A stretch of 64,000 nt of DNA from Malania oleifera (lineage: Eukaryota; Streptophyta; Magnoliopsida; Santalales; Ximeniaceae). A model generated the notes under the pieces. That model saw nothing but the letters and a program-made list of their open reading frames with translations, was not told where the DNA came from and ran no database searches. A program made the translations under genes and the position numbers. Below are positions 37,355-49,441 of this stretch, in pieces. Location: NCBI RefSeq assembly GCF_029873635.1, contig NC_080419.1, positions 74,450,597 to 74,514,596 on the forward strand. The letters are read 5' to 3'. Within the stretch, counting starts at the first letter, position 1. Every line of letters begins with the position of its first letter.

Positions 37355-39718
37355 TGTAACGACATGAAGAATTTTAACTATTTAAAATAATAAGAAAGAT
37401 AATAAAAAGGAAAAGGGGAAATAGAAGAAAGGGAAAAGAAATTATAAAAAGGTAACAAGCAGGCGCTCATCGAGGAGCTGGAGTTTTCTCATCGACGAGA
37501 GATCTTCTGAGCCTCGTCACCGAGTATGCATGTCTCGTCGACGAGGATTAACCGAGAGGTTTTGAGATATTCTGAAACTCGTCAATGATCTCACAGCCTT
37601 GTCGACGAGTGTTCTTCAATGGTTCGTCAACAAGTCATGTCTTCTCGTTGACAAGTCCATGTGGCAAATTCGAATATAAGAAGGTTTGGGGAAGCTTCCA
37701 TGCGAAGGAAACTTATTTTCCTTCATTTCTTCCTCTCTCTAAAAGTTCCTCTGCCTTCTCTATAATTTTTTGGCCCGATTCAGCCCAAATTGATGATCGG
37801 AGATCGCTACGGTGTTCTAGGGAGGATTCTTTATACATCTAGTGGATCAATTTTCTAAAATGGGCTTTTTGGGAAATGCTCCTAAGTTGAGGTAACGATT
37901 AGGATTTTCAGTTTTGGGTTTTTAAAAGTTTATTTAAGATTTATAAGTTGAGAAAATGCTAAACTAGTAGTTTATTTGGGGTTTATTTAATTAAATTAGG
38001 GTTTTTGAATCAGGATCCGAGTGAGCATCACAAGCATCAGTTTGGGATACCTATTGGTGTAGTTCAAGGATTCAGGTAAGGGAAAATTTATATATTAAAT
38101 CAGGTTTTCATGAATTAAATAAAAATGGACTATGTTATATATATGTATATATGTTTTCATGTGGATATAAAATGTCAACCTTGTAAATTATGTTTTCTGA
38201 ACTTAGGGCTACTTATTTTAGCTATGCATATGTGAAAATGCACTGATGAAAGTGGAAAATATTTTCAGGATAATTATGTAAGAAATGAAGATATATTTTC
38301 AGTATATAAATGTTAAATGTTGGTTGGCTTATTTTACTAGCAACGTATGAAGTTTACTGAAAAATTATGTGGCATGAGTGGATGGTAATATAGTGTAAAC
38401 ATATGTTATATGTATGAGATGCAGGCTATGTAAGAAATGCATTGATAATGAAATGTTATTAGGATTATGTTACTTGTGTTTGATAACGCAACCATGTATA
38501 TAATGACAGCTAAAAGGAACTGTAGACTAATTGATGACAGCTAAAAGGAGTTGTGTTAGTAGATTTAGCGCATATCTATGTGGACTAACTGATGTATAGC
38601 TAAAAGGAGCTGTAGTATGAATGAATAAAATGAAAATGAAATGAAATGGAAATGTGAATGAAATGGTTATGAAATGTGAAATATGAATGATATAAAATGT
38701 GAAAGGCCGCGTAAAGTGAAATGCTATGAAATGCTAAAGTTATGAACATGAACGAATATGGATGGTTGAATAACGACAAATGGAATAATGTATTAAAGTA
38801 TTATCATTATTTATGGTAGTAGAACATGTTACGTTAGGGTGGGGCAAACTCTTCGCCTGAGGGCTTAGTGAGAAAGGCGAGTGCGCTAGTAGTATCAAAT
38901 GTAATAGTAGGCTGCATAACGCTCTAGGGCAAAGGGAAACTACTTGTATGAGAGGGTAGATTTCTCTATTCTCGGGGGCCTTTACTGGTAAAATTTTGTA
39001 TGAACTGTGTGAGTATGAGATTCATCTATCACTTGAGGGCTTACTGAGTAAGGTAAGTGCCCTGGTACCTTTGGGTTGTCTAATGTATCAGAGCATAGGG
39101 GTGCTACTTATATGGGCGGGTAATCACCCCTATCCTTGGGTAGTCTCGTGGGTAAAATATTTTGCATGTGTATGATTAGGTTCAGAAAATGATTTCAGAA
39201 TTATGTTAATGGTTTGCAAATGATATTAATATGTTATTTATGAATCTCATGTTGGTCACACGCTATTTTAATATATTGTTTCTTCCCTTACTGAGATGTG
39301 TCTCACCCGAATACAAATTTATCTTTTTCAGGACCTCCACGAGATCGAGTTTAGAGAGCTCAAGTTGGATATAGCATTTTTGGTTTATAGAAAGAGAAAA
39401 GGGTATAAACAATTTGACGATATTTTGGGATGTGTATATAAGTTATGTTTTATGTTTTAAGTCTTGTTAGATATAGATGACTGTGGAACAAACTGTATTT
39501 ACGAATACTGAATGTTTTTGGGAGATATGTGTATATATGAGAATACAGGTGATGAATGGTTGTTATGGATTATGGATAGAAATAGTAAACTATGGTATTT
39601 ATTATTATGATTGAGGATCATAGTTATGTTTTCCGCTACGTATGTTCTTATTTATGGATTATCAGGATTTTATCGGGTATAACGCACCTGACTGGGTTTA
39701 AGGGTTCGGGGCATTACA
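37355..39718 (+). mobile_element. Solo LTR, gypsy (Tekay-like) type
   Basis: It begins TGTAACGACATG and ends GGGTTCGGGGCATTACA, the termini of this gypsy LTR group. It is flanked by GACCT (37350-37354) and AACCT (39719-39723), one mismatch. No coding sequence lies inside. Features: a palindrome cluster (CTCGTCGACGAG type) at about 37465-37640, repeated ATGACAGCTAAAAGGA units near 38500-38610, AATG-rich repeats near 38620-38760 and a conserved block CTGAGGGCTTAGTGAG near 38865. A solo LTR arises by recombination between the two LTRs of a former full element. Confidence 0.82.
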
Positions 39719-40125
39719 AACCTTGCCTCCTAATTTGTAGGCAAACCAAATATGAGAGGGAACGAGAAGGATGAGGACCCCACCAAAAAACACTCCAAAA
39801 AGAAACCGAGGAACCTTCCTCTGCAACATTCCAAAACACCTCCCTAGAAAACCGCAAGATGAGATCTTATCAAACAAATGCAAGCCTTGTGCAACCAAAT
39901 CCAAGGGTAACCACTAACATTCTTTCAATTGCTCTCAAACCAATGCACACTAAATCATAAGGAACCATAGAGAACAAGGAGTAGACTTTAATGTGTAAAG
40001 GTGTGCACATTCCAAAAATGCACAAAATTCTATTTAAAATTTTCAAGTATTGCAAATAGTAGCTCATTCCTTGCAGTGACTATTTACATAAGAAAATATC
40101 ATAATGCAGCATTCTAGGAGAAAAA
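39719..40125. other. Interior of element C, unassigned
   Basis: About 400 bp without recognisable motifs. The 68-codon minus-strand ORF at 39698-39904 shows no family similarity and crosses the solo LTR boundary. Confidence 0.4.
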
Positions 40126-40470
40126 TGTCAATGGTTTACCGTGAGGGGGTGGATTGGTATTCTAAAAATTTCCTCATAAGTTAAACTAATCTAGCAACAG
40201 TATAATGCAACCTAGGAGCTGTCCAAGTATATATGAAATCGTAGATACGATATATTAAACAATTTTTAGTACATGCACCACAATTTCATTATTTCTCAAC
40301 CAGATACAATTTAGTGTCAATCAGGTATGCGGTATATTCAGCAGGGAAATTAAATCAAGCACAAAGCAGAATATAATGCAAGAAATGTAAAAGTGACACA
40401 AAATATGATATCGAGGTTCGGCCAATCTTGCCTACGTCTCCTCCTTGGCTCACCCACACAAGGATTACAC

Positions 40471-40948
40471 TATGGGCTCACTTAACGGGTGGAGCGGCAC
40501 CTAAACACAACCAGGTCAATCATCACAGGGTTGACCTCAACTTTTATAAACAATCCTTCTCGGGCTGGATTACTGTCCCCTTAGGTCACGCCTATAATAC
40601 AACAATATTTCTCAATAGTAAACTGGGTACAGTGACTATGTTTCTCAATCAAGTATATATGTACCAAATGTAATCAATCAACCATACAGCAACAGTATAA
40701 GAAATTGTAAGCTCAGTGATGTGATTTTGTTTAAGCAAACACTCGGTAAGGTATATGCACAAATATGCTCAAGAGTGTTCTAACAAGCTATTTCTTTGAA
40801 ACAAAGTATAACAAATCTCAATAATAGTTTTAGGGTTTCAAACATATTGCAAACAATATTCAAACAATCTCAAAATATTTTTCTCAATGAAATAAGCACT
40901 AGATTTGTTTGAAAAAAAATATAGCTTGTAAAATATTTTGCCCAACAA
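40471..40948 (+). repeat. Left arm of inverted repeat
   Basis: The reverse complement of this arm occurs at 41369-41843. Arm begins TATGGGCTCACTTAACGGGT. Confidence 0.9.
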
Positions 40949-41368
40949 GGTTTATTTTCCTGATTGGTTTTAAAACAATTTTAATTATGACCCCTATATC
41001 CTAAACGGTTATATTTTGGCCAACTTCTATATATAGACCTCATTTGTGTTGATTAGCAAGAGATTAGTGAAATCATTAGCAAAAATCCTCTTAAACCCAA
41101 AAAGCTTATTTTGCCCAATCTTCTTCAAATATTCTCATATACTCATTTCTTTAATTAATTCAAGCATTGTGAGAGTTCTTATTGAGCTTATTGCTTTGAT
41201 ATATGCTGCTTAACACTCCCATTACTTGTCTTGATTGATTGGTATTAATTTTGGGGAGTTAAGCAAGGTTTATCTCACAGATTTTATTTGATAAATCTAT
41301 TGTTGGGAAAAATCTAGTAGCTTGAGGATCTTTGCATTGTCATTGCAAGATTCCTATAGCTATTATTT

Positions 41369-41843
41369 TTGTTGGGCAAAATATTTTACAAGCTATATTT
41401 TTTTTCAAACAAATCTAGTGCTTATTTCATTGAGAAAAATATTTTGAGATTGTTTGAATATTGCTTGCAATATGTTTGAAACCCTAAAACTATTATTGAG
41501 ATTTTTTATACTTTGTTTCAAAGAAATAGCTTGTTAGAACACTCTTGAGCATATTTGTGAGTATACCTTACTGAGTGTTTGCTTAGACAAAATCACATCA
41601 CTGAGTTTACAATTTCTTATACTTGATTTGTGGTTGATTGATTACATTTGGTACATATCTACTTGATTGAGAAACATAATCACTGTACCGAGTTTACTAT
41701 TGAGAAATATTGTTGTATTCTAGGCGTGACCTGAGGGAATAGTAATCCAGCCAAGGAAGGATTGTTTGTAAAAGTTGAGGTCAACCCTGTGCTAATTGAC
41801 CTGGTTGTGTTTAGGTGCCGCTCCACCCATTAAGTGAGCCCAT
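41369..41843 (-). repeat. Right arm of inverted repeat
   Basis: Complementary to 40471-40948 with scattered mismatches. Ends in ACCCATTAAGTGAGCCCATA. Confidence 0.9.
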
Positions 41844-42951
41844 AATCAGTAGAAAAATCTCTTTTATATGTTCGAGTACCCGACTGTATGTTCAGTTTGC
41901 TAAAGTGAGGCGATTCCATTATGTTCGCGATTCGGTCGCTTGGTCTACCATTCAGTTAACCGAACTCAAGTGTTCGATCGCCCGGGGCCATTTTGAGCAT
42001 AAAGTTTGGTTGCCCGAGTTGGTGAAAAGGGTCACCTTTGCTATTCGGTCGCCCGTGGATGATGTGTACATTTTGGTTCAGTTTGCCAAACATAGGTCAA
42101 CATGTTGACCGGTCCACGATTCAGGCGCCCGATGTGTTTTGAACACAAAGGGTTCAGTCGCCCGACCTCCACATTTTTTTTTTTTTTTTGTTAAGTCAAT
42201 TTGCACTTCTATTTATTCCCCTGATATTATAAGTGATTATGGAAACTATTTCGTGCATGTGCGGGGACCTAAGGTCTTTGTAGGGTCATTTTGAAATGGT
42301 CCCAAAAATCTGGCATCAGTCGACCAAAAGGTGATCCCTAAGGTCTTTCTAAGGCTTTGAGCTTACAATTACCTACATGCATGACATGCAGAGATTATTA
42401 CAGGTCTTTTCCTATATTTACTATTACAGTCCAATTAAAAAGTAAATGAAAATACAATAAAAGAATAGGTATTCATTTTTTCGATTCTTCAGATGCCATA
42501 AATGAAGCTTGAGCTTGATAGTCCGTATGGCTTGCTTAAGTTCCTACCAACAGTACATGCTAAGAAAAACTTGTTTAAGAAGCTTAGTGAACATGTGAGA
42601 AACATTGGTTTTGTCATAATCAAAACGCGATCAGACTCATATAGTCAATAGTAACTTTCCAAAACCAAACTATAATGTAGCCCAAGGTACGTAAAACATA
42701 TCTATATACATATACACATCAGTGTTTCATCAACACTTATTTTAACACAAAAACTAACTAGTCCCACCCAGAGCTCCTTAAGCTCGGCTCCCTAGATTTC
42801 CTAAAATGTTGAAATATTTATTGGGGTGAGACACTTTTTAGTTAGACGGAGTAAATTATTTTCAATGTGTGGCTAACAAGAGTTTTAATGAAATCAAATA
42901 CCTCACTTAATTTACTTTATCCACCAAATATGGCATTTGTATAATATAACT

Positions 42952-45163
42952 TGTTGACCTTTTGAGTCTGATCTCTATTTTGATGCTAATAGAGTAATAG
43001 TATCTTATGTGTGTTTAAATATGTGAACAGGTCTAAATTTTAGTACACATAAGATCAAGGGACTCGGAAGCCAAAATAAAATCCACGATCATATGTATTT
43101 GGCACTTTCCATAAAGACACACGAACAATAATATTGAAGACATTCAATTTTAATTGTAAATGCATTTGGATTTTATATTTTGGGTCTGTAATAACTACAT
43201 CTCATGCATGATAAGTATTTAATGCTCAAAACCATAGGCTAACCATTAGGACCTAAATGCTAGAACTTATTCACACATGGTTGAATAAGTTCAAGGACAA
43301 AAATAGGGCTTACACACAGTTGACCAACGTTGGATTTTTGGGACAAAATTGGAATTTTAACACCCTCGGTCGACCGATCATTCATATGCTATAATCTGAT
43401 GGTCGACCAAAACACTGTTTGCCTCAGAGTCAAATTGTTGACCATAGCTCGGTTGACTGACCTCTTCGTGTGTTAAATGCCTTGGTCGGTCGAACCTTGA
43501 AAATTCAATAGTTTGACTTGTCTTGGTCGACCGACCTATTTTGAACTAACCTTTCTCGATCGACCGAATAGTAAAAATCTACTTTTTCAACTACTTGGTT
43601 GACCGAACGCACAGTTCAAAAACACTATCATTGATCGAACCTCATAAATGGTTAACCAGCCTCTTGCCATGGTCGACCATACCTACGAAAGGTTTGAAAT
43701 CACCCTGAGACGGTCAACCAAACCTACAGTTCAAAATTGTCACAGTCGACCGAACTTGTTAAAGTGGTCGACCAAACCTCTTGGGTTGACAAAATTTTTA
43801 CCACAATTAAACCGAGTTAATTTTTATTAAACATAATTAAATAATTTTCAAAATACCCTTAAAGTCCCCAACGGTCATCATTTGTGGGAATCCTATATAT
43901 ACTCCCTCATTTGTCCTAATTAGTAGAGATTAGCAAAGTGATTAGCCAAAAAACCTCTGAAATTTTTACTGTGCTAAAATCTTTCATACTTTGATATTTT
44001 CATAAGTTCATTATTAAAACTCTTTCTCATACTCTATTTATTACATTTTTTTATAGAAAGAGTGCATTGTGTTCTTCATCTTCATTTGCAAAGTTATTGT
44101 AACTTGAGGATTGAGTGAACACTCATATCCTGTGGGCATGTATACATTTCTTTGAAGCTTAAACTCTTTTATACTTGTATTGGTTGATATTGCTTTTTGA
44201 GAGTTAGCTATGTTTCTCCCATTGTATTTTCATTCATAAATATCTCTAGGGAAAAACTATTCATAGCTTGATAACTTGCATCCTTATTGCAAGATTCAAA
44301 AGCTTGCTTTGTGTTCTTGATAAAAATATTTTTTGCAAGCTTAAACCCTAATATCTATTGTGCTTGATATTTGATAAAATATTTTGAGAAATTTGCTTAG
44401 GGTTTTTAAAGCACATTGGATTATTCATTTATTGAATGTACTATATTGAATCAAAGGTCTCACTATCACATATTTACACACACACATTCTTGAGAGTTGA
44501 CATATAACTTCACATTAGCATCTCTCACATTATCATATAATTTATTTGATTGAGAGATATATTTAATAAACTCACTTGGGCATTAACTGTTATCATATTT
44601 GAGTGCATTGGTGGTATTGTGCTTATTGTGGTACATATCTGCTTAGTGTAAGAAGCATCTCGATTATACACAAATTTTATATTATTTGAATGTATTCCAA
44701 GCGAGGCCTGAAGGGGTGTTGATCTAACCCATAAGGATCAAGTTCTAAAGGTTGGGGTCAGCCTTGTGAATTTGACCTCGAGTTTCCTTCGCCTAGTAAG
44801 GAGAGGGTGTTGTAAACGGTATTGCTCCACCCGTAAGTGAGCAAAGGTAGTGAATCCTCCTTCTTGTGAGCTTGAGGCGGGGACATAGGCAGTGTTGGTC
44901 GAACCCCGATATCATATTGTGTGTCATTCTCTCTTTTCCTTATACTCTTTATATTTTTGCACTTTGATATATGCACATGTATGTTTAATTATTTATTAAT
45001 TTGATCGTTCATCATACATGCCTTGAATATTGTGGGTATTTGAATGTGTTTAGAAAGATCCTAAGTTGTAATACATTGCCTGTGGACTCGAATTAAACCT
45101 AAGAAAGTTTTAAAATTCCAATTCACTCCCCCCCCCCCTCTTGGAAATACACCAATTCCAACA
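42952..45163 (+). mobile_element. Family-B solo LTR, copy 1
   Basis: It begins TGTTGACC and ends TTCCAACA, a perfect TGTTG/CAACA terminal inverted pair. Flanks TAACT (42947-42951) and TAGCT (45164-45168) differ at one base. It has a cluster of GGTCGACCGA-like motifs at about 43370-43790, a GCTCCACCCGTAAGTGAGC box near 44825 and a C-rich end. Length 2,212 bp, almost the same as copy 2. No coding region. Confidence 0.85.
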
Positions 45164-46140
45164 TAGCTCACACCTATACAGTTGGAAATACACATTTTCT
45201 TCACAATATAATCAGTTCAGTAAATAATATCATTTCATAAATTTACATATATGCATAGAAGAAACCCCCTTTTGGACATACAACATCATCATGTATAAAC
45301 CCCCATGATCAGGTTGTTCAGTCCAAAGACGGGACCTAGCCCTAGCTGGCCCACCAGGCTAAGTCAAACCTCATGTCTGCAAGCCCGATTTGCCTACGCT
45401 GCCTGGTCCGGACTCCAGGGGGGTACACAACCCTTCCATGGCCAAATTGACTTTTCATTGCCAACACTTCTATCCAGAACAGTGTAGTTGCACTATCTCA
45501 ATCACTAGCAATGGTACCGTACTCTCATCACTTCCGGTCCTTAGGGTTCTTAAACCATATAATGCAGTTTAAGTAATAAAACTATAATAAAATCTTCATT
45601 TTCGTAATTCAATATATCCGTCATATCAAACTCGACACTAAGCCATCATATCAAACCTGGCTCTCAGCCGTCATATATCATTTCACAAATTCCACCACAT
45701 TTTCAGTATTTTCATCAAATAGTCCAAATCAGATTTTCACAATAATACCACAAAAATACTCAGATTCAATTATACAATAAAATATAATTAAATCTCATGC
45801 CACATGATTTATTCAATAATTATAATTACAGAAACTATTGGAAAACAGGTCATTTTATACCCAATATTTGTTTTACTGAAAATACCGGTTTAATTATCTC
45901 CACCATTTATTTAACTCAAAATATGTATTTAAAGGAAAAAACGAAGATAATCAACCCTACTCACTTTAATTCTTCACAAAATACGTATAATAAATTAAAC
46001 CAATAATTTTAACCGATCAAATCATTTCGAAAATTTACTACAATAATTCGGAAATCCAATACTTTAGTTCAATCGGTTCAACTTTAAAATAACAATTATT
46101 ATCAAAACCCTAGGCTCACAAATACCAATTTAATTAACTC

Positions 46141-46190
<50 letters not shown>

Positions 46191-46422
46191 CCAAAATCTA
46201 ATTTCCGTATACCAGAATAATAAAAAAAAATTGTATATAATTCCTGTAATCTCATATTACAATTTAATCTGTTAAATTATAAAAATTCCTAACATAATTT
46301 ATTCCCCTTACCTTAGCCATGGAGTGGTGCCTAGGAAGCCCAAACCTAAAATATGTTCTAATTACTTGCTAAAGATCAAAGCCAAGACTTTGTGGTGGTG
46401 TCCGATCGTCAATTTGGTTGAA

Positions 46423-46474
<52 letters not shown>

Positions 46475-46696
46475 CCTTATCCCAAGAGTAGAGCCTATGA
46501 TGCCCTAATCACAAATCTACTCCGGTTCAAATGTTAGTGGCTGAGAATGGAACCAAAAGGTATTTTCCGTTCTTCAATCGGCCAAGAATTGGAGAAGAAA
46601 TTGAAAAGAGAAGGAGAAGGGCAGAAGAAAGAGACTGAGAGCCTCTTTGTATCTTCTTTCCAGAGGAAATGTTATCTTCCTAGGAAGATAACATTT

Positions 46697-46702
46697 CATA
46701 TA

Positions 46703-46734
<32 letters not shown>

Positions 46735-46860
46735 CACATTATTATATTATTATAATATATTATTATATTATATTATATTATTAAATTAATAAATATATAT
46801 ATACACATTATTATATTATTATAATATATTATTATATTATATTATATTATTAAATTAATA
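46697..46860. repeat. (AT)n plus a 69-bp tandem duplication
   Basis: An (AT)n run at about 46697-46734 is followed by two copies of a 69-bp AT-only unit starting CACATT (46735 and 46804), the second slightly shorter. Confidence 0.85.
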
Positions 46861-46916
46861 ATAATAATAATAATAATTTATTTATTTATTTTTATTTTTT
46901 TTTGGGGATCACTACA

Positions 46917-48311
46917 ACCACAACGTCACACTGGAGGTATTCCTAAACCCACATATGAACCTGATCCTTCTAGTAAAGTTAAATATCATATGAGTCACTA
47001 TTTGTCTAGGCATCGTTTGTCAGAATCAAATTAGTAATTTATAAATCAATTATCTACTGTATCTATTCCCAATAGTATGCAGGAAGCCTTAGCTAACCCA
47101 AGGTGGAAAGCTAGTATTAATGAGGAAATGAAATTGCAGAAGAATAAAACTTGGGAACTTGTTGACTGTCCACCAGGAAAGAAACTAGTTGGATGCCGGT
47201 GGATTTTTACTATGAAGTACAAAGAATTTGATACAATTGAACACTTTAAAGCAAGAGTCGTTGCAAAATGATACACCCAAACTTATGGGATCAATTATAT
47301 AGATACTTTTTGCACTTGTAGCTAAAATCAACACAGTTCGAGTATTGTAGTCTCTAGCTACGAACTTAGATTGGCCATTACAACAATTTTATGTGAAGTT
47401 CGCCTTTCTACATGACGAGTTGTCCGAAGAAGTCTACATGGATCTCCCGCCGAGAAGCATAATGCTAGAAATATATAGTTAAAAGGTGTGCAAATTAAAG
47501 AAATCATTGTATAGGTTGAAACAATCTCCAAGAGCATGGTTTGGAAGGTTCACAAAGGCTATGATAACATTTGGCTACCATCAGAGCAATTCAAACCACA
47601 TTTCATTCTTAAAAAAAATGACAAGATAAAATCACTGCACTTATTGTATATGTAGATGACATGGTAGTCACAAGAAATGATCCTAAAGAATGGAAAAAAC
47701 TATAGTGTTACTTGTCCAGGGAATTCGAAATAAAAGACCTCGACCCCTTGAAATTTTTTCTTGGAATTGAAGTGTCCCGATCTGATAAAGGGATCTTTCT
47801 CTCTCAAAGTAAATATGCCTTAAATTTGTTACAAGAAGCTGGTATGTCAGTATGTCAACCTACTAATACACCAATGGAAGAAGGTTTGAAATTATGTGTT
47901 GAGTGTAATCAGGTGCCAGTTGATAAAGGGAGATACCATAGACTTGTAGGAAGATTGATGTACTTAGCACACACAAGGTATGACCTTGCCTACGCATTGA
48001 GTATTGTCAGCCAATTTATGCATGATCTTGGAGAACAACATATGAATATTGTTATGAGTATTTTGAGGTATCTAAATTCATCTCCTAGAAAGGGAATTTT
48101 GTTCACTAAAAATATAGATTGTCAAAGCATGGAAGCATATACAGATGCTAACTGGGCTGGAGCAGTAGATGACAGGGGATCCACTTTAGGATATTTCACC
48201 TTTATAGGTGGTAATCTCGTTACATAGAGAAGAAAAAAATAAAATGTTGTTGCATAATCAAGTGCAAAAGCTGAATTTAGAAGTATGACACTTGGAGTTT
48301 GTGAATTGTTA
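46917..48311 (+). pseudogene. copia reverse transcriptase and first half of RNase H, decayed
   Basis: This is the continuation of the copia frame after element C: TGGIPKPTYEPDPSSK near 46935, then MQEALANPRWKASINEEM at 47077 and KKLVGCRWIFTMKYK near 47185. The catalytic YVDD is at 47649-47660. From 47712 a 171-codon open stretch covers the connection and RNase H start (FFLGIEVSRSDKGIFLSQ, LVGRLMYLAHTR, AYTDANWAGAVDD). Defects include a stop at 47269, several frame changes between 47270 and 47700, and TAG at 48225. The protein would copy element RNA into DNA; this copy cannot. It is cut by a solo LTR at 48312. Confidence 0.88.
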
Positions 48312-49384
48312 TGTTGACTTTTTGAGTCCGATCCCTGTTTTGATGCTGACAAAGCACAATTTTCTTATCTGTGCGTTGAGTGCTTGAACAAGTTTTTGAT
48401 TTGGCACGTACATAAGACAAAGGGGCATGGAAGCTAGAAGCACTTAAAGAGTACATTCTTCTGGCGCATTCCATGGAAGACAGAAGAGCAAATAAGATTG
48501 AAGACATTTGTTTGTTTCAATTGTAATTGCATTTTTGTTTTGGTCTGTAATAATGCATATCATGCATGATATGAATGTTAAGCTCAGTAATTACCATAGA
48601 TTGATCATAGGGATTCAAAGGCCATAGACTAACCTTAGGGCATTGAATTTTTCATCAAAAATATTTTTCATAAAAATTAAAATAAAACAAGATTTTAAAA
48701 ACAACTATATAGTCAAAATCGGGGCAAAAACAAAGCCTTCGTTCAATCGAAGGTTGACTGACGTTGGATTTTTTGGCTTAATTAAGAAGCCTTGGTTGAC
48801 CGAACCATTCCAGCTCAAATCACCTCAGTCGACCGACTGCAATGTTTGCCCAAAGTCAAAGTTTGACTATGGCTCGGTAGACCGACCCAGTCTTGACCGT
48901 AGCTTCCTCAAATGACCGTCCTTTTAAAATTTGACTTTCCACCTTCCTTGGTCAACCAGCCACCTTAGTTCAAAATGCCCTTGGTAGACCAAGCCTCAAG
49001 AATCGGCATACCGAACCTTTGCTCAGACGACTAAACCTACGAAGGATTAGGAAATCGCATTGGCTAGCCAACCGGCCACCACCCACAACCAACCGAAATT
49101 AGTTTAAATTTGAAAATTGCTGTGTGTTCGGTTCTAGTATTTTTTAAGTGCTAAAAATGTGTTTAATTTTAATTAAACTTTTCATAATGACCAACGTATC
49201 CCTAACGGTCATACTTTTGCCCAAATCTTTATATGCCCACTCATTACTCATAATTAGTAACTTGATTAGCTAAAAAACTCTCTCATATTTTGTACTTAAG
49301 TTTTACTCTATTTATTATTCTTTAGATAAATCTTGCAAATGAGTATAGCTTTTGAGCATTCATTCTTCATTACAAAATTCATTT

Positions 49385-49441
<57 letters not shown>

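Larger units (their letters stand above)
40126..42650 (-). mobile_element. Rearranged family-B LTR forming a long inverted repeat
   Basis: The left part (40126-40948) and the right part (41844-42650) match family-B LTRs in minus orientation, beginning on plus as TGTCAATGG and ending AGTCAATA. The middle (40949-41843) is family-B sequence in plus orientation. This gives an inverted repeat: 40471-40948 against 41369-41843, about 93-95% complementary by eye, with a 420-bp spacer. No clear target duplication; the adjoining start of the C right LTR is deleted. No protein is encoded. Confidence 0.78.
17602..46916 (-). mobile_element. Element C: gypsy-like LTR retrotransposon remnant, enlarged by nesting
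   Basis: The plus-strand ends read TGTAACACCCC at 17602 and ATCACTACA at 46916, the same terminal pattern as the Tekay-like element A, so C lies in minus orientation. Flanking ACCAT (17597-17601) and ACCAC (46917-46921) is a target duplication with one mismatch. The left (3') LTR is 17602-19214, followed by a polypurine tract on the minus strand. The right LTR starts truncated at about 42651 and ends at 46916. No coding region of C itself is recognisable. Its interior is occupied by a LINE relic, element D (with A inside), a solo LTR and a rearranged LTR. It may be a deleted or non-autonomous element. Confidence 0.75.
42651..46916 (-). repeat. 5' LTR of element C, truncated and interrupted
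   Basis: The pieces 42651-42951 and 45164-46916 match the left LTR of C. A solo LTR (42952-45163) sits between them. About 190 bp of the outer end present in the left LTR are missing here. The copy carries sequence near 45165-45610 that the left LTR has lost. It includes (AAT)n at about 46141-46189 and (GA)n at about 46432-46470. Confidence 0.75.
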
